A stretch of DNA of 64,000 bases, from positions 372,001 to 436,000 of the forward strand of contig WSYJ01000086.1 of the NCBI GenBank assembly GCA_020186115.1, in the 5' to 3' direction. Below are positions 33,016 to 43,236 of this stretch, piece after piece. Position numbers and translations under genes: made by a program. Under the pieces are notes generated by a model. The model saw only the letters and a program-made list of their open reading frames with translations. It did not search any database and had not been told where the DNA came from. This stretch comes from Histomonas meleagridis. Taxonomy: Eukaryota > Parabasalia > Tritrichomonadida > Dientamoebidae. The stretch's first letter is position 1. Every line of letters starts with the position of its first letter.

Positions 33016-34386
33016 TCAATTATATTTGTTGTTTTCCATACAGAATGGGCAACCACTCTGTTTAATTAATTCTGCGCATTCCTGGCAAATTGGGGACCTA
33101 CAATGTTTACATCTTAATTTTGCAGCCTTTTCATTACACTTCCTACAAATCACTGTTCTACTATTAGACCTTCTTGAAGACATCGCTTGTTGTTGTTGCT
33201 GTTGTTGTTTAATTTGATTGTTTTCATTTTGCTGCTCTAAATGTAAAGCAGCATCGAACGTTAACAAGATACCGTTTAAAGTTTGTTGTAATTTTTCGAT
33301 ATGTTTTTGAATATCATTTTGATCGTGTTGTAAAATTTTTTGAGCGATTTCTTGGTTTTCAATTTTTTGTCGTAAAACTGCATAATGGTCAAATTGCCGA
33401 TCTCGGCATTCAACCAATTTGTTCACCAAAGACTTCATTCTTTGATGTTCTTCATAAATTTGACGCTCAATAGGTTCTGTTTCTATTAATTGTTGTTCTT
33501 CAATATTATTGTCTTTGTTTTGATTCCGTGAAAATTTTTGAAATATTTCAATGATTTCGGGGCGTTCATCAACAATGGCAAGCGCCTCGGGCGTTTTACC
33601 ATTGCAATCTTTAAGTTTTGTGTTAGCTCCAGATTTTAATAATAATTCAACAACATTAGATCGATTATGCTGCACAGCAAAATGTAGTGGTGTACGGCCT
33701 ACATGGTCATGGATATCTAAAGGCGCATTTGACTTAATTAATAATTCGCATATTTGGTAATAACCAAACCAACATGCTAAATGTAAAGGTGTATGTCCTT
33801 CATTGTCAGGTAATGCTACTGTTGCCTTGTGTTCAAGTAAAATTGGTATAAGTTGAATATGACCAAACCAACATGCTAAATGTAATGCACTACGACCAGT
33901 GCCATCTTGTTGATTCACATTAACACCAGCATCAAGTAGAACTTTAACACATTTAGTATGTCCGTTTTTAGCGGCGATTAATAATGGAATTGTAACCGAT
34001 GGATTATTTGTGGGATTCGGATCTGCTCCGTGTTCAAGTAAAATACTAAGTGACTGATCATGACCAAATAAGCAGCTCCAATGAACGGGTTTCGAAAGTT
34101 AAAAATAAAGAAATTCCAAAAGATTTAAAAGAAATATTAAAAAAATTAAAAAAACACTATCTTCTTTTTCAATGTTTGATCCGCTATTTATAAGAAGCCT
34201 AAGACATTCGCGTGAGTCAAAATATACAGCAGCTGTAACCAATGGAACATCGCGACGCTGGAGTGTTTTGGTCTTAAAATATGGTATAATTGAGTTAGGA
34301 TTAAGTCCAGCTTGAAGGAGGGATTGAAGTTGTGAAAATTTGTTTTCTTGACAGCAAATGGCTGCTTGTTTCAAGTTCTCTTGCAT
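33016..34386 (-). CDS. Ankyrin repeat-RING finger protein, interrupted by a 63-bp insert
   Basis: From the ATG at 34386 the protein has an N-terminal ankyrin repeat (VPLVTAAVYFDSRECLRLLINSGSN). It is cut at 34155 by a 63-bp T-rich insert with an in-frame TAA, then continues in the same frame (VHWSCLFGHDQSLSILLEHGAD, RSALHLACWFGHIQLIPILLEH, TPLHLACWFGYYQIC, TPLHFAVQHNRSNVVELLL). A coiled coil rich in Gln (Q7 run) and a C-terminal RING-like finger (CRKCNEKAAKLRCKHCRSPICQECAEL...CPFC) follow. Ankyrin-RING proteins are usually E3 ubiquitin ligases, with ankyrins binding the substrate. If the insert is an intron the product is about 435 residues. Otherwise the gene is split and the 3' part is inactive. 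Confidence 0.75.
34093..34155 (-). other. 63-bp AT-rich in-frame interruption of the ankyrin gene
   Basis: On the minus strand it starts GTTTTTTTAA and ends TTTCG. It carries one in-frame TAA and a TCTTTTGGAAT word about 25 nt from its 3' end. Both flanks are ankyrin coding in the same frame. It resembles the 71-nt spacers of the array at 12139-13406 in position, composition and TTTGGAA word, but contains no AG at all. Confidence 0.55.
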
Positions 34387-34617
34387 TTAATTTAGCACTT
34401 TTGTATTTCGATTGAAATTTTCCAAAAAAATTGAGAACGTTAAAAATAGCTTCCGTATCTAATGGATTTCTACAGCAATTCCAAGAATTCCATGACAAAG
34501 AGGGTGGTTAGAATCTGTTATATATCCTTTAAGAATATTAAATTAAAATAAATATAACTCAGTAGTTTTGTTTATCAAAATTATAATACCAATAATACCA
34601 AACTATTGATTTACGAA

Positions 34618-35290
34618 TCAATACCATACTATGTAACTAACACCTACCAATATACTAATTAAACATTTTATAAAATGTATAAAAAATATTTTTAAATAAG
34701 ATGTTTCAAATGATGAATGATTTTGCTCACATAAATGAATGATTTCTTCATTCCCACCTGTAACAGCATATTTACCTGTTTTATCTAATTTTGCTCCATT
34801 CATAAGTAAATATTTAAAACATTTAACTGAAGAAAAAATTCTGCATAATCAATTAATGATACATTTTCTTTATTAATAAATGAACATCTTTCATAAAGTG
34901 ATGGTTCAATTGTTTGATCAAAATTAAAATTATTTTGTGATGATATTTCTTGAAGTTTATCGATTTCATGTTCTTTGTTAATTGTTTATAAAAATTTAGA
35001 AACAATTTTAATTAAGGTTTTATTTGATTTTATTTCTGCTTTCTGTAAATACTTGATGCATAATTTTTCAAAATATGAATAAATAATTCTGCTAATAATA
35101 TGAAGGAATGAAATTGGAAATTCTTGAAAAAGTATTGAAAAGAAGATTCTACTGAGTGATCAATGTGTTCCTCATTTAAATCGAAAATAATTCTCTCAAT
35201 AGCTTCTCATATTTGAAGGTTTTCGAAGTATTTGATAATCGCTTGACTTTGATTTCTACCACTTGAAATGAATTAAAGCCTTCAGGGTTT
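34618..35290 (-). pseudogene. Relic of a DUF3447 ankyrin gene
   Basis: The minus strand holds fragments closely resembling the gene at 10980: NFDQTIEPSLYERCSFI, CFKYLLMNGAKL and YAVTGGNEEIIHLCEQNHS. These lie in two or more frames and are cut off after the last ankyrin segment near 34720, with unrelated AT-rich DNA beyond. It is a truncated paralogue. Confidence 0.65.
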
Positions 35291-35699
35291 GAAAGAAATT
35301 GAATACGAATTAAACATTAAATTTGTGCAAATTATTTTCCTGTCATAATAAGCTGTTGAATTCTTGTCATCATGACAAAAAATCAACAATCATATATAAT
35401 AGTTTATGCATTAAAATGTTAAGTTTTATTATATTTTTTAGATGTTTTTTTTGAATTTATAAATTATCCACACCCATTATTTTGTTATTGCAATATTTTT
35501 ATAAAATATTGAAGAATATCATTATCCAACTCACTATGTTTTGTTGTAATGAAAAGTTTAAGAAATATTTTTATGTAATGAATATTGCCCAACTTTCAGA
35601 CGACGTTTATTTTAACCAAAAACCTCCAAATTTTATAATGTATTCAAAATAACCGCCGCGCCGGTATTTCTGTGTTTGTGAAGTGATTTGACAGTTTCG
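35291..35699. other. AT-rich intergenic region
   Basis: This is the 5' side of the C2-TerD gene. Nothing else was recognised. Confidence 0.35.
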
Positions 35700-37259
35700 A
35701 TGATTGACGTATGGATTTCTTCCGCTGAAAATCTCCCAAGCGCAGATCCAAATGGCCTTTCTGACCCATTCACAAAGATCCAATCGAAGGCTTTTGGATT
35801 AAAATATAAGTTAGCCAAAACAGAAATCAAATTTAAAACATTAGATCCAGTTTGGGATGGAGATTATTCCAAGCCACTTAAGGTTCCTTTTGTTTGTGTT
35901 GACAATTTGGACTTTGAATTATATGATTATGACCGCCTTTCAAGCAATGATTATCTCGGAACTGTGGATGCTTTTTTGTCAGTTGAAAATAATGACAAAG
36001 AGCTGAAGCTTCCAGTTACGGTCAAGAAAGCTACCAAAGGCCCTCCAACACTTTCATTTAAATATCGTCTTCCTACCGAAAACTTTCCGTCAGATTCAAA
36101 TATCAAAAATTATACAGCTATTTATGCATATTTAACATACTCTTCACCTGTTACTGGAACGTGTCCAGTTCAACTTTCGGCGATGTTTTACGAAAATACG
36201 AAAAATTTAATTCAATTAGTACCTCCATCAAATAATCAAAAGTCATTGTACATCGCTTCGGCAAGTTCTGCACACTATGGCCCAACAGGCTATACGAATG
36301 TTTACAAATTCATGATCAAGAATATGAAAAAATCAAATGGAGTTTTTGTATTTTTCGCCAAATCAATGAACTACGAAGGCGATGTTACTCTTCATTTTGT
36401 TGCCGCCGATGAAGTTCAGAAGAAAAACAGGATAAAAATCAAGAACATAAATTCCTTCAAAATATTAAAATCTTGTAATACTACCATTGCTAATAACACC
36501 TGCACCACATTTCCTATTACCATAAGTGTAAAGAAAGGAGTTATTACATATGAAAATATGAATGTTATGAGTTTACCAGATGATAAGATTGACGAACTTT
36601 TCGGTAATGTTGGACGTTCTATTGATGCAACCAAACCATTTTGGCGACGTCTAACTCTTTACCAAGGGACGACAGTTTCTTTATCATCAGCAGTAGATTT
36701 CCATCATGTCCAATTTCCATCATCAATTGCTGTTGGTCTTGGCTGGGACACAACCACTGATCTTGATGGTTCATGTTTAGTCTATTCGAAGGCAAAATTT
36801 AATGATAAGTTTGAGTATTTAGATTGTTGTTTCTTCAATTCATTAAAAGTCTTAAATGGCCTCATTTATCATTCTGGTGATAACTTGACTGGCCAAGGGG
36901 AAGGAGATGATGAAGTTATCACGATCAAGCTCCAAGATCTTCCTCGAGAAGTGAGGCTTCTTGCGATAACCGTCACATCATATGGGGGTGTCCCATTTAA
37001 CCGCATCTCTGGCGGTTTTTTGCGGTTAATGGATGGAAAAAATAAATTTGAATTAATGTATCTTCCATTAACTAATCAACAAGCAAAAACAGGTTTAATC
37101 TTCGCGATCTTGGTAAGGACTGAAGATGAAATATGGGAATTGGTGCCATGTTTAAGGTATATTGATGCACAAGGTCCAAGGGCAGCAAACACTGAAGTGC
37201 TGCGAATAATTAATGACAAAAGCCAATTTGAAGAATTATTGAACTTCAGGCAGCAATAA
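35700..37259 (+). CDS. C2 domain-TerD domain protein
   Basis: The protein has 519 residues from the ATG at 35700; a TTG four codons upstream was not used. The N-terminal C2 domain (1-125) has the acidic calcium loops ISSAENLPSADPNGLSDPF and ELYDYDRLSSNDYLG. The middle region (150-330) has a beta-rich pattern with KSLYIASASSAHYG. The C-terminal part (about 340-500) is a TerD-like domain with the signature LGWDTTTDLDGSC and a later GDNLTGQGEGDDE, both calcium-binding in TerD. Such proteins bind membranes and calcium. TerD domains are known from bacterial tellurite/stress systems and from some protists such as Dictyostelium. The gene is intact. Confidence 0.85.
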   Translation: MIDVWISSAENLPSADPNGLSDPFTKIQSKAFGLKYKLAKTEIKFKTLDPVWDGDYSKPLKVPFVCVDNLDFELYDYDRLSSNDYLGTVDAFLSVENNDKELKLPVTVKKATKGPPTLSFKYRLPTENFPSDSNIKNYTAIYAYLTYSSPVTGTCPVQLSAMFYENTKNLIQLVPPSNNQKSLYIASASSAHYGPTGYTNVYKFMIKNMKKSNGVFVFFAKSMNYEGDVTLHFVAADEVQKKNRIKIKNINSFKILKSCNTTIANNTCTTFPITISVKKGVITYENMNVMSLPDDKIDELFGNVGRSIDATKPFWRRLTLYQGTTVSLSSAVDFHHVQFPSSIAVGLGWDTTTDLDGSCLVYSKAKFNDKFEYLDCCFFNSLKVLNGLIYHSGDNLTGQGEGDDEVITIKLQDLPREVRLLAITVTSYGGVPFNRISGGFLRLMDGKNKFELMYLPLTNQQAKTGLIFAILVRTEDEIWELVPCLRYIDAQGPRAANTEVLRIINDKSQFEELLNFRQQ

Positions 37260-37603
37260 ATAAATAAATATTTACTGATATATGTTTTATGTATAAAAAT
37301 TTGATAATTTATTATGTATTTAACAGAAACAATTCCCAAATGGGAAAAGTCGACTTTTAATATGGAAAATTTTAGATATTTAAAGTTCTTATATAAAGAA
37401 CAATTTGTATATCTTTTCCACTGAAATCAACTCCTTTTTTAAATTATTTTTAGTTGCTTTGGTAATAATTTCAGCTAATTGTATTGTTTTAAAATATTAT
37501 ATAAAATAGTTAATTTTTAAACATGTGTAAATCTTTTGTTGAAGGGTATATTTAGCTTAATTTCTTTTCTTGTTCATTTTAATCTTCTTGTTTATGACTA
37601 TGA

Positions 37604-37743
37604 AATTTATGATAATGCATTTAATGGATGTTTTAATCTTTGGTATATACATTATAATGATAAAAAAAAAAAACAAATATGTTCGAAATGAATGTGTTTG
37701 CAGGTGTTAAAACTTCTAATATTGGAAGTTTTACAAGAAAATA
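37604..37743 (+). pseudogene. BspA LRR fragment
   Basis: YEIYDNAFNGCFNLWYIHYND in one frame and NVFAGVKTSNIGSFTRK in another, split by a poly-A run, match the end of a BspA repeat block. No start, stalk or membrane anchor is attached. It is a short decayed remnant. Confidence 0.55.
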
Positions 37744-38721
37744 AAATAATTTTTATAAAGGCTTATGATGAAATTGCATATTTAACATCAACATATCCAT
37801 TTTCGTGTGATAGTTCAATACTTTTGGTGACATGTAATGCCATTTTCATTTTCTTTCTATTGCAAATCACTCTCTAAGAAAGTGATTATAGTCAACAAAT
37901 TAATCCCTATAACACAAAAAATCTCCAAAATTCTCAAAGCTTAATAAAAATATCAACCAAAATTATATTACTTGACTATTTGAATTTATATTGCGTTTTT
38001 TGCACTGTATGAGTAATCTTAAGATCATAATTATTAAAATTTATCATTTCATAAATTTGTTAGATCACTGAGCCTAACCTCACTGTGGGGTAGTGGTATG
38101 AGTGTGTTGTTATGAGCTTGTATGTTTCTTAGTTTATTGCTTCAGTTCTTGTATATAAATCTGATGATTTTTCATTCATTTGATTCTATCGTTGGAAATA
38201 TGCATCCAGTTGATTAAAAATATCCTTATTCTGAAATGTATACCCTTTTTTCCCATCCAATATTATTTTACTATTATTCTTTCAACAGATATGTGAATTT
38301 AAATAATTATAATGTTTTATTTAATATTCATAAAATTTTTAATTATAGGCATTGACTAGAATCTGAAACTCAAAAAATGAGAAGAAATTCTAAAAATCAA
38401 TGATTTATATGATTTTGTTAGCTTCTCATATTTTAAAATCATAATTTTTTCATCAAAATCTGACGTTTTGCTCCATCTATTTTTTATATTACAAATTTTA
38501 TTACAGAAAAATGAAATCTAAATTATTTTTTGCTGCTAAAATTGACGAGGTTTGTCTGTAGCAAAAAACGATTGTTCAAAAAAAATATTTTTTCAGTTCG
38601 TCATAAAATCGAAGTATGAAGCAAATCGTACAGAAAATTCATCTGGTTCTGAAATGATAATAATTTATAATAAAAATGTTCTCGCAAAATATTATTAATA
38701 TTTTAAGGTTTATTACTTACC
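37744..38721. other. Intergenic, no gene seen
   Basis: AT-rich DNA with scattered short open frames only. A slightly GC-richer patch near 38065-38110 could fold weakly but has no recognised identity. Confidence 0.35.
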
Positions 38722-38954
38722 TTATAATATTAAGACAATTGACAGAATTAACATCACAATGGAATACGTTACAGTGGTCCTAAATCTGTTGCTATCTGTA
38801 GACTCTGTTTCTTCTGTTTCTGTTTCTGGATGTGGTGTGTCCGTTTCTGGTGGTGCTGGTGTTGGTGATTCAGTTGGTGACTCTGACGGTGTTGGCATAC
38901 ATTCCTGAACAATTCCTTTATATGTATTCAAAGTGCCAATTGTTGGACTTCCTT
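38722..38954 (-). pseudogene. 3' part of BspA surface protein gene split by the Maverick
   Basis: The minus strand encodes the end of a BspA protein: the final repeat (SPTIGTLNTYKGIVQEC), a Pro/Thr/Glu-rich stalk (PSESPTESPTPAPPETDT) and one transmembrane helix (VTYSIVMLILSIVLIL) followed directly by the stop. The upstream half is at 62347-63369, on the far side of the element. The junction falls after the Gly codon of NNYEG in the last repeat. Confidence 0.85.
38950..38954. repeat. Target site duplication TCCTT, left
   Basis: TCCTT sits immediately left of the element TIR and is repeated immediately right of the other TIR at 62347. Maverick/Polinton insertions usually make 5-6-bp duplications. 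Confidence 0.85.
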
Positions 38955-39020
38955 ACACACACACACACAGCGCTATGTGAGCTTCGTGCTACGCACTCGC
39001 TCCCACTCGCGCTACATAAA
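38955..39020 (+). repeat. Left terminal inverted repeat
   Basis: Starts with a 14-nt AC run followed by AGCGCTAT, then a GC-rich stretch with several short self-complementary words, ending CGCGCTACATAAA. It pairs with 62281-62346 in inverted orientation with mismatches in the middle. Confidence 0.85.
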
Positions 39021-39133
39021 CTAAAGGATGAACGGCTAAAATCGATTGAATTATCATAAATCGGTTGGTTTTGATTGAAAGTAATAAAATATATTTAAAT
39101 TCATGATGACATTTATATTTAAAATGTGTGAGG

Positions 39134-39444
39134 CATGACAAACTAACTAACTAACTAACTAAAAAAGAAACTAGCTAAAGGAAATTCGGAAAAGCTGAAT
39201 GAGTTTCTCCATTTTAGTGATTTGACGTGAATATTGCATGTTTACTGGAGCTGATGATGATAACGGATGAGTTGTTGTTAATGCTATGTGGAAAGTTGTG
39301 TTTTCATTATTTTTTAACACGACAAACTAACTAACTAACTAACTAACTAAAAAAGTTATTAGCTAAAGGAAATTCGGAAAAGCTGAATGAGTTTCTCCAT
39401 TTTAGTGATTTGACGTGAATATTGCATGTTTACTGGAGCTGATG
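39134..39444. repeat. Two direct copies of a 120-bp subterminal repeat
   Basis: Copies at 39134-39258 and 39321-39444 share the CTAA tetranucleotide run, AGCTAAAGGAAATTCGG, GAGTTTCTCCATTTTAGTGA and TTGACGTGAATATTGCATG. A partial inverted copy lies at 40766-40864, so the gene at 39463-40669 is bracketed by inverted repeats. The GAATATTGCATG core also occurs in the repeats at 47265 and 57920. Confidence 0.85.
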
Positions 39445-39462
39445 AAAAATAAAGCTTGCATT

Positions 39463-40669
39463 TTACTGTTTCTTTGTGTAATATGTGGTTCTTTTTCCTT
39501 TTCTTAAAATCGATCTTTTATCAAAGTGATTTTTAGTGTTATTCATCATTGAAAAGCTCCTTGTTGAAACGTTAGTGTTGAAGTAATTGTTAAACATAGA
39601 ACACAATTCAGAAACTTCAATTTCTTCATTCGGAATAGTTTTTAAGAAATTCTCAAAAGTTGGTTTTGAATCTTGAATTACAATTATTGAATCACTCTCT
39701 ACATCTTCATCTACTTCCTCAACTAAAGGATCGGTAGATTTTTCAACATTGTCGTATTTTAACACTCCAGCAAATGATTTAGTTGCTATTAAATCTTCTT
39801 TTAGATAATTAACTCTTTCTGTAAATTCTTCATTCAAAAAGTTCAGGAAGTGTATCAGTCAATGATTCATTCAAACGAAACATTAAAGTTTCAGCATAAG
39901 TTTTCACAAGTTTTGAATTTGACATCGCATGAGCGTCAGGAATAATATTTATTTGTTTTTTGATGAAATTCGATATAAACAGATACATAATATCAATTAA
40001 TCTATTAAATTTATTCTTAAATGTTGTTTCAATTAACATAAATTCAGAAGTTTTATTATTCTTGACCGAAAGAGTTATTGTAGTTAAAGCATTAATTAAT
40101 CTTTGCGAAAATTTATCAAGAATTTGCATCGCTCGCTTACCGTTTTTATTTAAATATACGCTTTCAATTGTTTTAGAATAATCTTTATCTTTCGGACAAA
40201 TGTTTTTTACTTTATTCTCGATCCATTCGAAATACTTATCTATTACATCTTGATGGTAATGATTAACGGTTTGATTTATGTATTCTGTCAAATTATCATT
40301 TACATTTTGATTACACCGAGGATTTTTTTCTAGTTTTTTTCTTTCTTGAATTAAAAATTTCTGAAAATTTTCTGCTTTCTTCATATCTGATTCAATTAAT
40401 TCAATTTCATTTTTGCAATTAGATATATATTGATCTTTGAGCATATCAGATGTTATAAATTCATTTTTAGATTTAAATATTTCACCCGGTATGTGTTGAA
40501 TGTTATAATAAATTTGATTTATCATCTTTTCATATTCTTCTTTAGTATATTCTTTATGAAGATAATAATTTCTTTTGATTTCTTGCTGATGTTCAACAAC
40601 AAGTTTATTGATTTTGCTGTTAATGTATTTATTAATTTGTTCTTCTGATGTAAAATTAACAATCGCCAT
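39463..40669 (-). pseudogene. Unassigned Maverick protein, one frameshift
   Basis: The ATG at 40669 opens 279 codons of a mostly helical charged protein (MAIVNFTSEEQINKYIN). Near 39835, at CTTTTTG, the frame is lost, and coding continues for about 120 codons in another frame with an acidic linker (LVEEVDEDVESDS). The C-terminal domain, SELCSMFNNYFNTNVSTRSFSM, has helix-turn-helix-like spacing. Together about 400 residues. No family was recognised. Its bracketing by inverted repeats may make it a separate cassette. A DNA-binding role is inferred from the C-terminal domain only. Confidence 0.5.
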
Positions 40670-40765
40670 TTAGCTCTTTATATACAAATTAAAAAAATCA
40701 AAAAACTACTTTAAAATTAAACTTAATTTCATTTGTGAGTTTAGTCGAGTAAATCATCAATTTTC

Positions 40766-40864
40766 AAGTGATTTCACATGAATGGAGAAACTCACGGAAC
40801 AATTTTGAATTTCCTTTAGCTAGTTTCTTTTTTAGTTAGTTAGTTAGTTAGTTAGTTTGTCATG
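40766..40864. repeat. Inverted partial copy of the subterminal repeat
   Basis: Reads on the minus strand as the CTAA run, AGCTAGTT variants, GAAATTC and GAGTTTCTCCATTCATGTGA. It forms the right boundary of the cassette containing 39463-40669. Confidence 0.8.
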
Positions 40865-40884
40865 TATAAAAATAAATATTAATA

Positions 40885-42067
40885 TCATTTATGTTTAGCA
40901 AAAAATTCTCTTTCAATTTCTGACTGTTTATGAGGAGTATTACCGCGGAGAAATGAAGCAGGAATTTCATCTTGATATGAACGTTGCCCAGGAACGGTAA
41001 AAAGTACTTTATACTTATTTGTTTTAGGATTAAATGACAAAATTGACTCAACAGAACCAACCCATTTACCAGGAATAGTTGACGCCCAAGAGCACTTTGT
41101 GCTCGCGGATTCTTTGAATCCTTTAATATTATTTGGTTTATTCTTACCAATAGGTATTAGTTTGTATCTTGGTTTAGTAATTACTGTTCCGTCTTGAGCA
41201 ATTAAAACGTATATGTTTCCTTTCCGTTCATCAATTTTATAACATTCACGACTTATTTGAAATCTTTTTTTAGTTATGCCATTATGACGCGGTAATATAT
41301 AGCGTACAAAAGAGCCAACAGGAAGAATTAAATTCTTAATACATTTTTGTTTTTCAGAAGATTCTAAACATTTAAATATATATTCTTTTTCTAAATCTTT
41401 ATTATCAAACATTTCTTTTGGAGAACAACCGATGGCTGAATGGTAAGTATTATTATAAATATTCAGAAACTTTTTCATTCTTTCTGGAGTAATAAATGTG
41501 TATTTTTCATCATGTGATTGATGTTTAGATTTTTCCGTTGGAGTATTCATATCTCTTATTGTTCGCATGAATCTATCAATAATGCCTAAAGACGAATGGT
41601 TTTTGTCTGATATAGTATGAACGGCAACTTTATTTTTTAGAAAGAAGTTTTAAATTATTTTTTTCAATAAATGCTGGTTCTTCATCTGACGTTAATTTTA
41701 CAGGATGGAATTTGACAATGAATTGTTTTAATGTTTCATGAACTGCCAAAGCTGATTTTGACATCAACGGTAAACAGTAAACGTATCTATTATTTGTGCC
41801 AATAAACACGTGCCAATAACGAGGATTTTTATTTTTTGTATTATCATATAAATCATGAAACCAGCAATTTGGAACAGTTGAAAATATTTTTATCATATAA
41901 GGTTTTATATCTTTTGTTTTAATAAATTTATCCTTCAATCTCCTTGATATTACTTTTTTAATTTTCTTTTCACTAACATTTGGAAATTTATTTTGCACGT
42001 GTTTTTTAACGTGACTGTAAGTTTTAAAATGTGTTTTGTCAATTTCTCTATTAACGTTTAGACTCAT
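40885..42067 (-). pseudogene. Maverick rve-family integrase, one frameshift
   Basis: The ATG at 42067 leads into a helical N-terminal region and then the rve core. First catalytic Asp is in NCWFHDLYD and second Asp is in LTSDEEPAF. At about 41635, in an A run, the frame shifts. The core continues (TISDKNHSSLGIIDRFMRTIRD) 35 residues after the second Asp, but the expected Glu position reads Asp. The C-terminal part has WVGSVESILSFN and a chromodomain/SH3-like stretch (KVLFTVPGQRSYQDEIP). These integrases insert the element through its TIRs. About 390 residues in all. It is divergent from the gene at 42104, with 36 bp between the start codons. Confidence 0.88.
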
Positions 42068-42103
42068 TTAAGAGTTATTAAAACGTTTTTTTAATTATAT
42101 TAA

Positions 42104-42565
42104 ATGGGATTAGGTCGTATATTCGGTGGAATAAGAAAATTTATTCAAAATGCAGGACGACTTGTAAGAAATGTTATTGATAAAGGAAAGAGAATTTACG
42201 GTAAGGTCTCGCCAATAATCAGTCGAGGAATTGAATTTGGTAAAAAGATTCCAGGAATAATTGATACAGTAAGAAAGCGTAAAGGAGATATAACAGATAA
42301 AATAGATAAAATAGTTGATGCAGTTCCTGACGGTAAGATTAAAGACAAAATTAAACGAGCCGTAGATAAAGGCAAAGAAGTAGCCGAACGTGTTTTAGAC
42401 ACAGGTCAAAAGATTTCGGATAAAACTCAACCGTGGATTCAAGCAGGCGATAAATTTAAACAATGGATCGAACACGAACAAAATTTAGGTAAGCAACAAA
42501 GATATCAAATGAAACCTGCGGTAATGAAACCTCAACCAAGAGTAATGATTCCTGGATTAATGTGA
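42104..42565 (+). CDS. Small basic amphipathic virion-type protein
   Basis: The protein has 153 residues. It begins MGLGRIFGGIRKFIQNAGRL and consists of basic amphipathic helices with repeated KGK/DKI motifs, ending in a Pro/Met/Gln tail. It resembles in style the small basic core or membrane-active proteins of adenovirus-like viruses (such as pVI or pX). No sequence homology can be claimed. It heads the structural gene block that runs to the capsid gene. The frame is intact. Confidence 0.55.
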   Translation: MGLGRIFGGIRKFIQNAGRLVRNVIDKGKRIYGKVSPIISRGIEFGKKIPGIIDTVRKRKGDITDKIDKIVDAVPDGKIKDKIKRAVDKGKEVAERVLDTGQKISDKTQPWIQAGDKFKQWIEHEQNLGKQQRYQMKPAVMKPQPRVMIPGLM

Positions 42566-42603
42566 TTCATTAAATGATTTTTTGATTTTTTTATATTTAA
42601 TAA

Positions 42604-43212
42604 ATGGCAGAGAACGAGCCTGAGCTCCTTCGGAGCGAAACAGAAATTGTATTAGGAGAAGAAAACGTTGATGAAGAAAAAACTTCGGATGTTAAGATAA
42701 CAAAGAAAGCGGTAAAAGATTTAACACAAGAAGAAAAAGAAATTATAATTGCTAATGCTAAAAAAGGAATTGAAAATGAATTTTTTGACGTCAAATTTTT
42801 CAAGAACGGTAACGCTAGAGTTACAGCAAAGAAATCAAAAACTCCAACGGTTAGTCAAAAAGTAATTAAAAACAACAACGACGGTAAAGTTTATTTATCA
42901 AACGATCAATTATTAATGGAGCATATAATTGAATTAAATTCACGATTAGATAAATTAACAGGTAAGCATAAAAAGCTTAAGAAGAAGTATCATCGTTTAA
43001 AGAATGATATTTATATTGATGCTGAGGAAATTCCTTCGGTCGAACAAACATTAAATGACGAGCAAGTCTCGCTAGAGGCTCGAAACTCACAAGGTTCGGA
43101 GCAAAAGGAAGATATAGTTTCGTCAGAAGCTCAAGTTTCGTCAGAACGTCAAGAACAAGTTTATAATGTGCCGGTACAACGCGGATGGAGAGCAAGAGTT
43201 CAATACTTATAA
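42604..43212 (+). CDS. Unassigned coiled-coil Maverick protein
   Basis: The protein has 202 residues. It has an acidic N-terminus, a basic middle (KKSKTPTVSQKVIKNN) and a coiled-coil segment (LDKLTGKHKKLKKKYHRLKND). The C-terminal half is Glu/Gln/Ser-rich and ends GWRARVQYL. Codons 7-12 contain a perfect GCTCC-TTC-GGAGC DNA hairpin, and the last third holds further GC-rich inserts. It lies between two structural genes and is transcribed with them, so it is probably a virion component. The frame is intact. Confidence 0.5.
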   Translation: MAENEPELLRSETEIVLGEENVDEEKTSDVKITKKAVKDLTQEEKEIIIANAKKGIENEFFDVKFFKNGNARVTAKKSKTPTVSQKVIKNNNDGKVYLSNDQLLMEHIIELNSRLDKLTGKHKKLKKKYHRLKNDIYIDAEEIPSVEQTLNDEQVSLEARNSQGSEQKEDIVSSEAQVSSERQEQVYNVPVQRGWRARVQYL

Positions 43213-43236
43213 ATTAATATTTTTATTTTTAATGAA

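Noticed and set aside
9416-35699. Classical initiator TCAYWW before every host gene
   Set aside because: It was convincing only for the tetraspanin. Other matches are as expected by chance in AT-rich DNA.
38065-38110. tRNA-like or hairpin sequence
   Set aside because: No A/B box pair and only weak pairing.
39140-39170. Trichomonad 3' splice motif ACTAAC...AG
   Set aside because: This is a CTAA tetranucleotide microsatellite within a repeat, without a GTATGT donor nearby.
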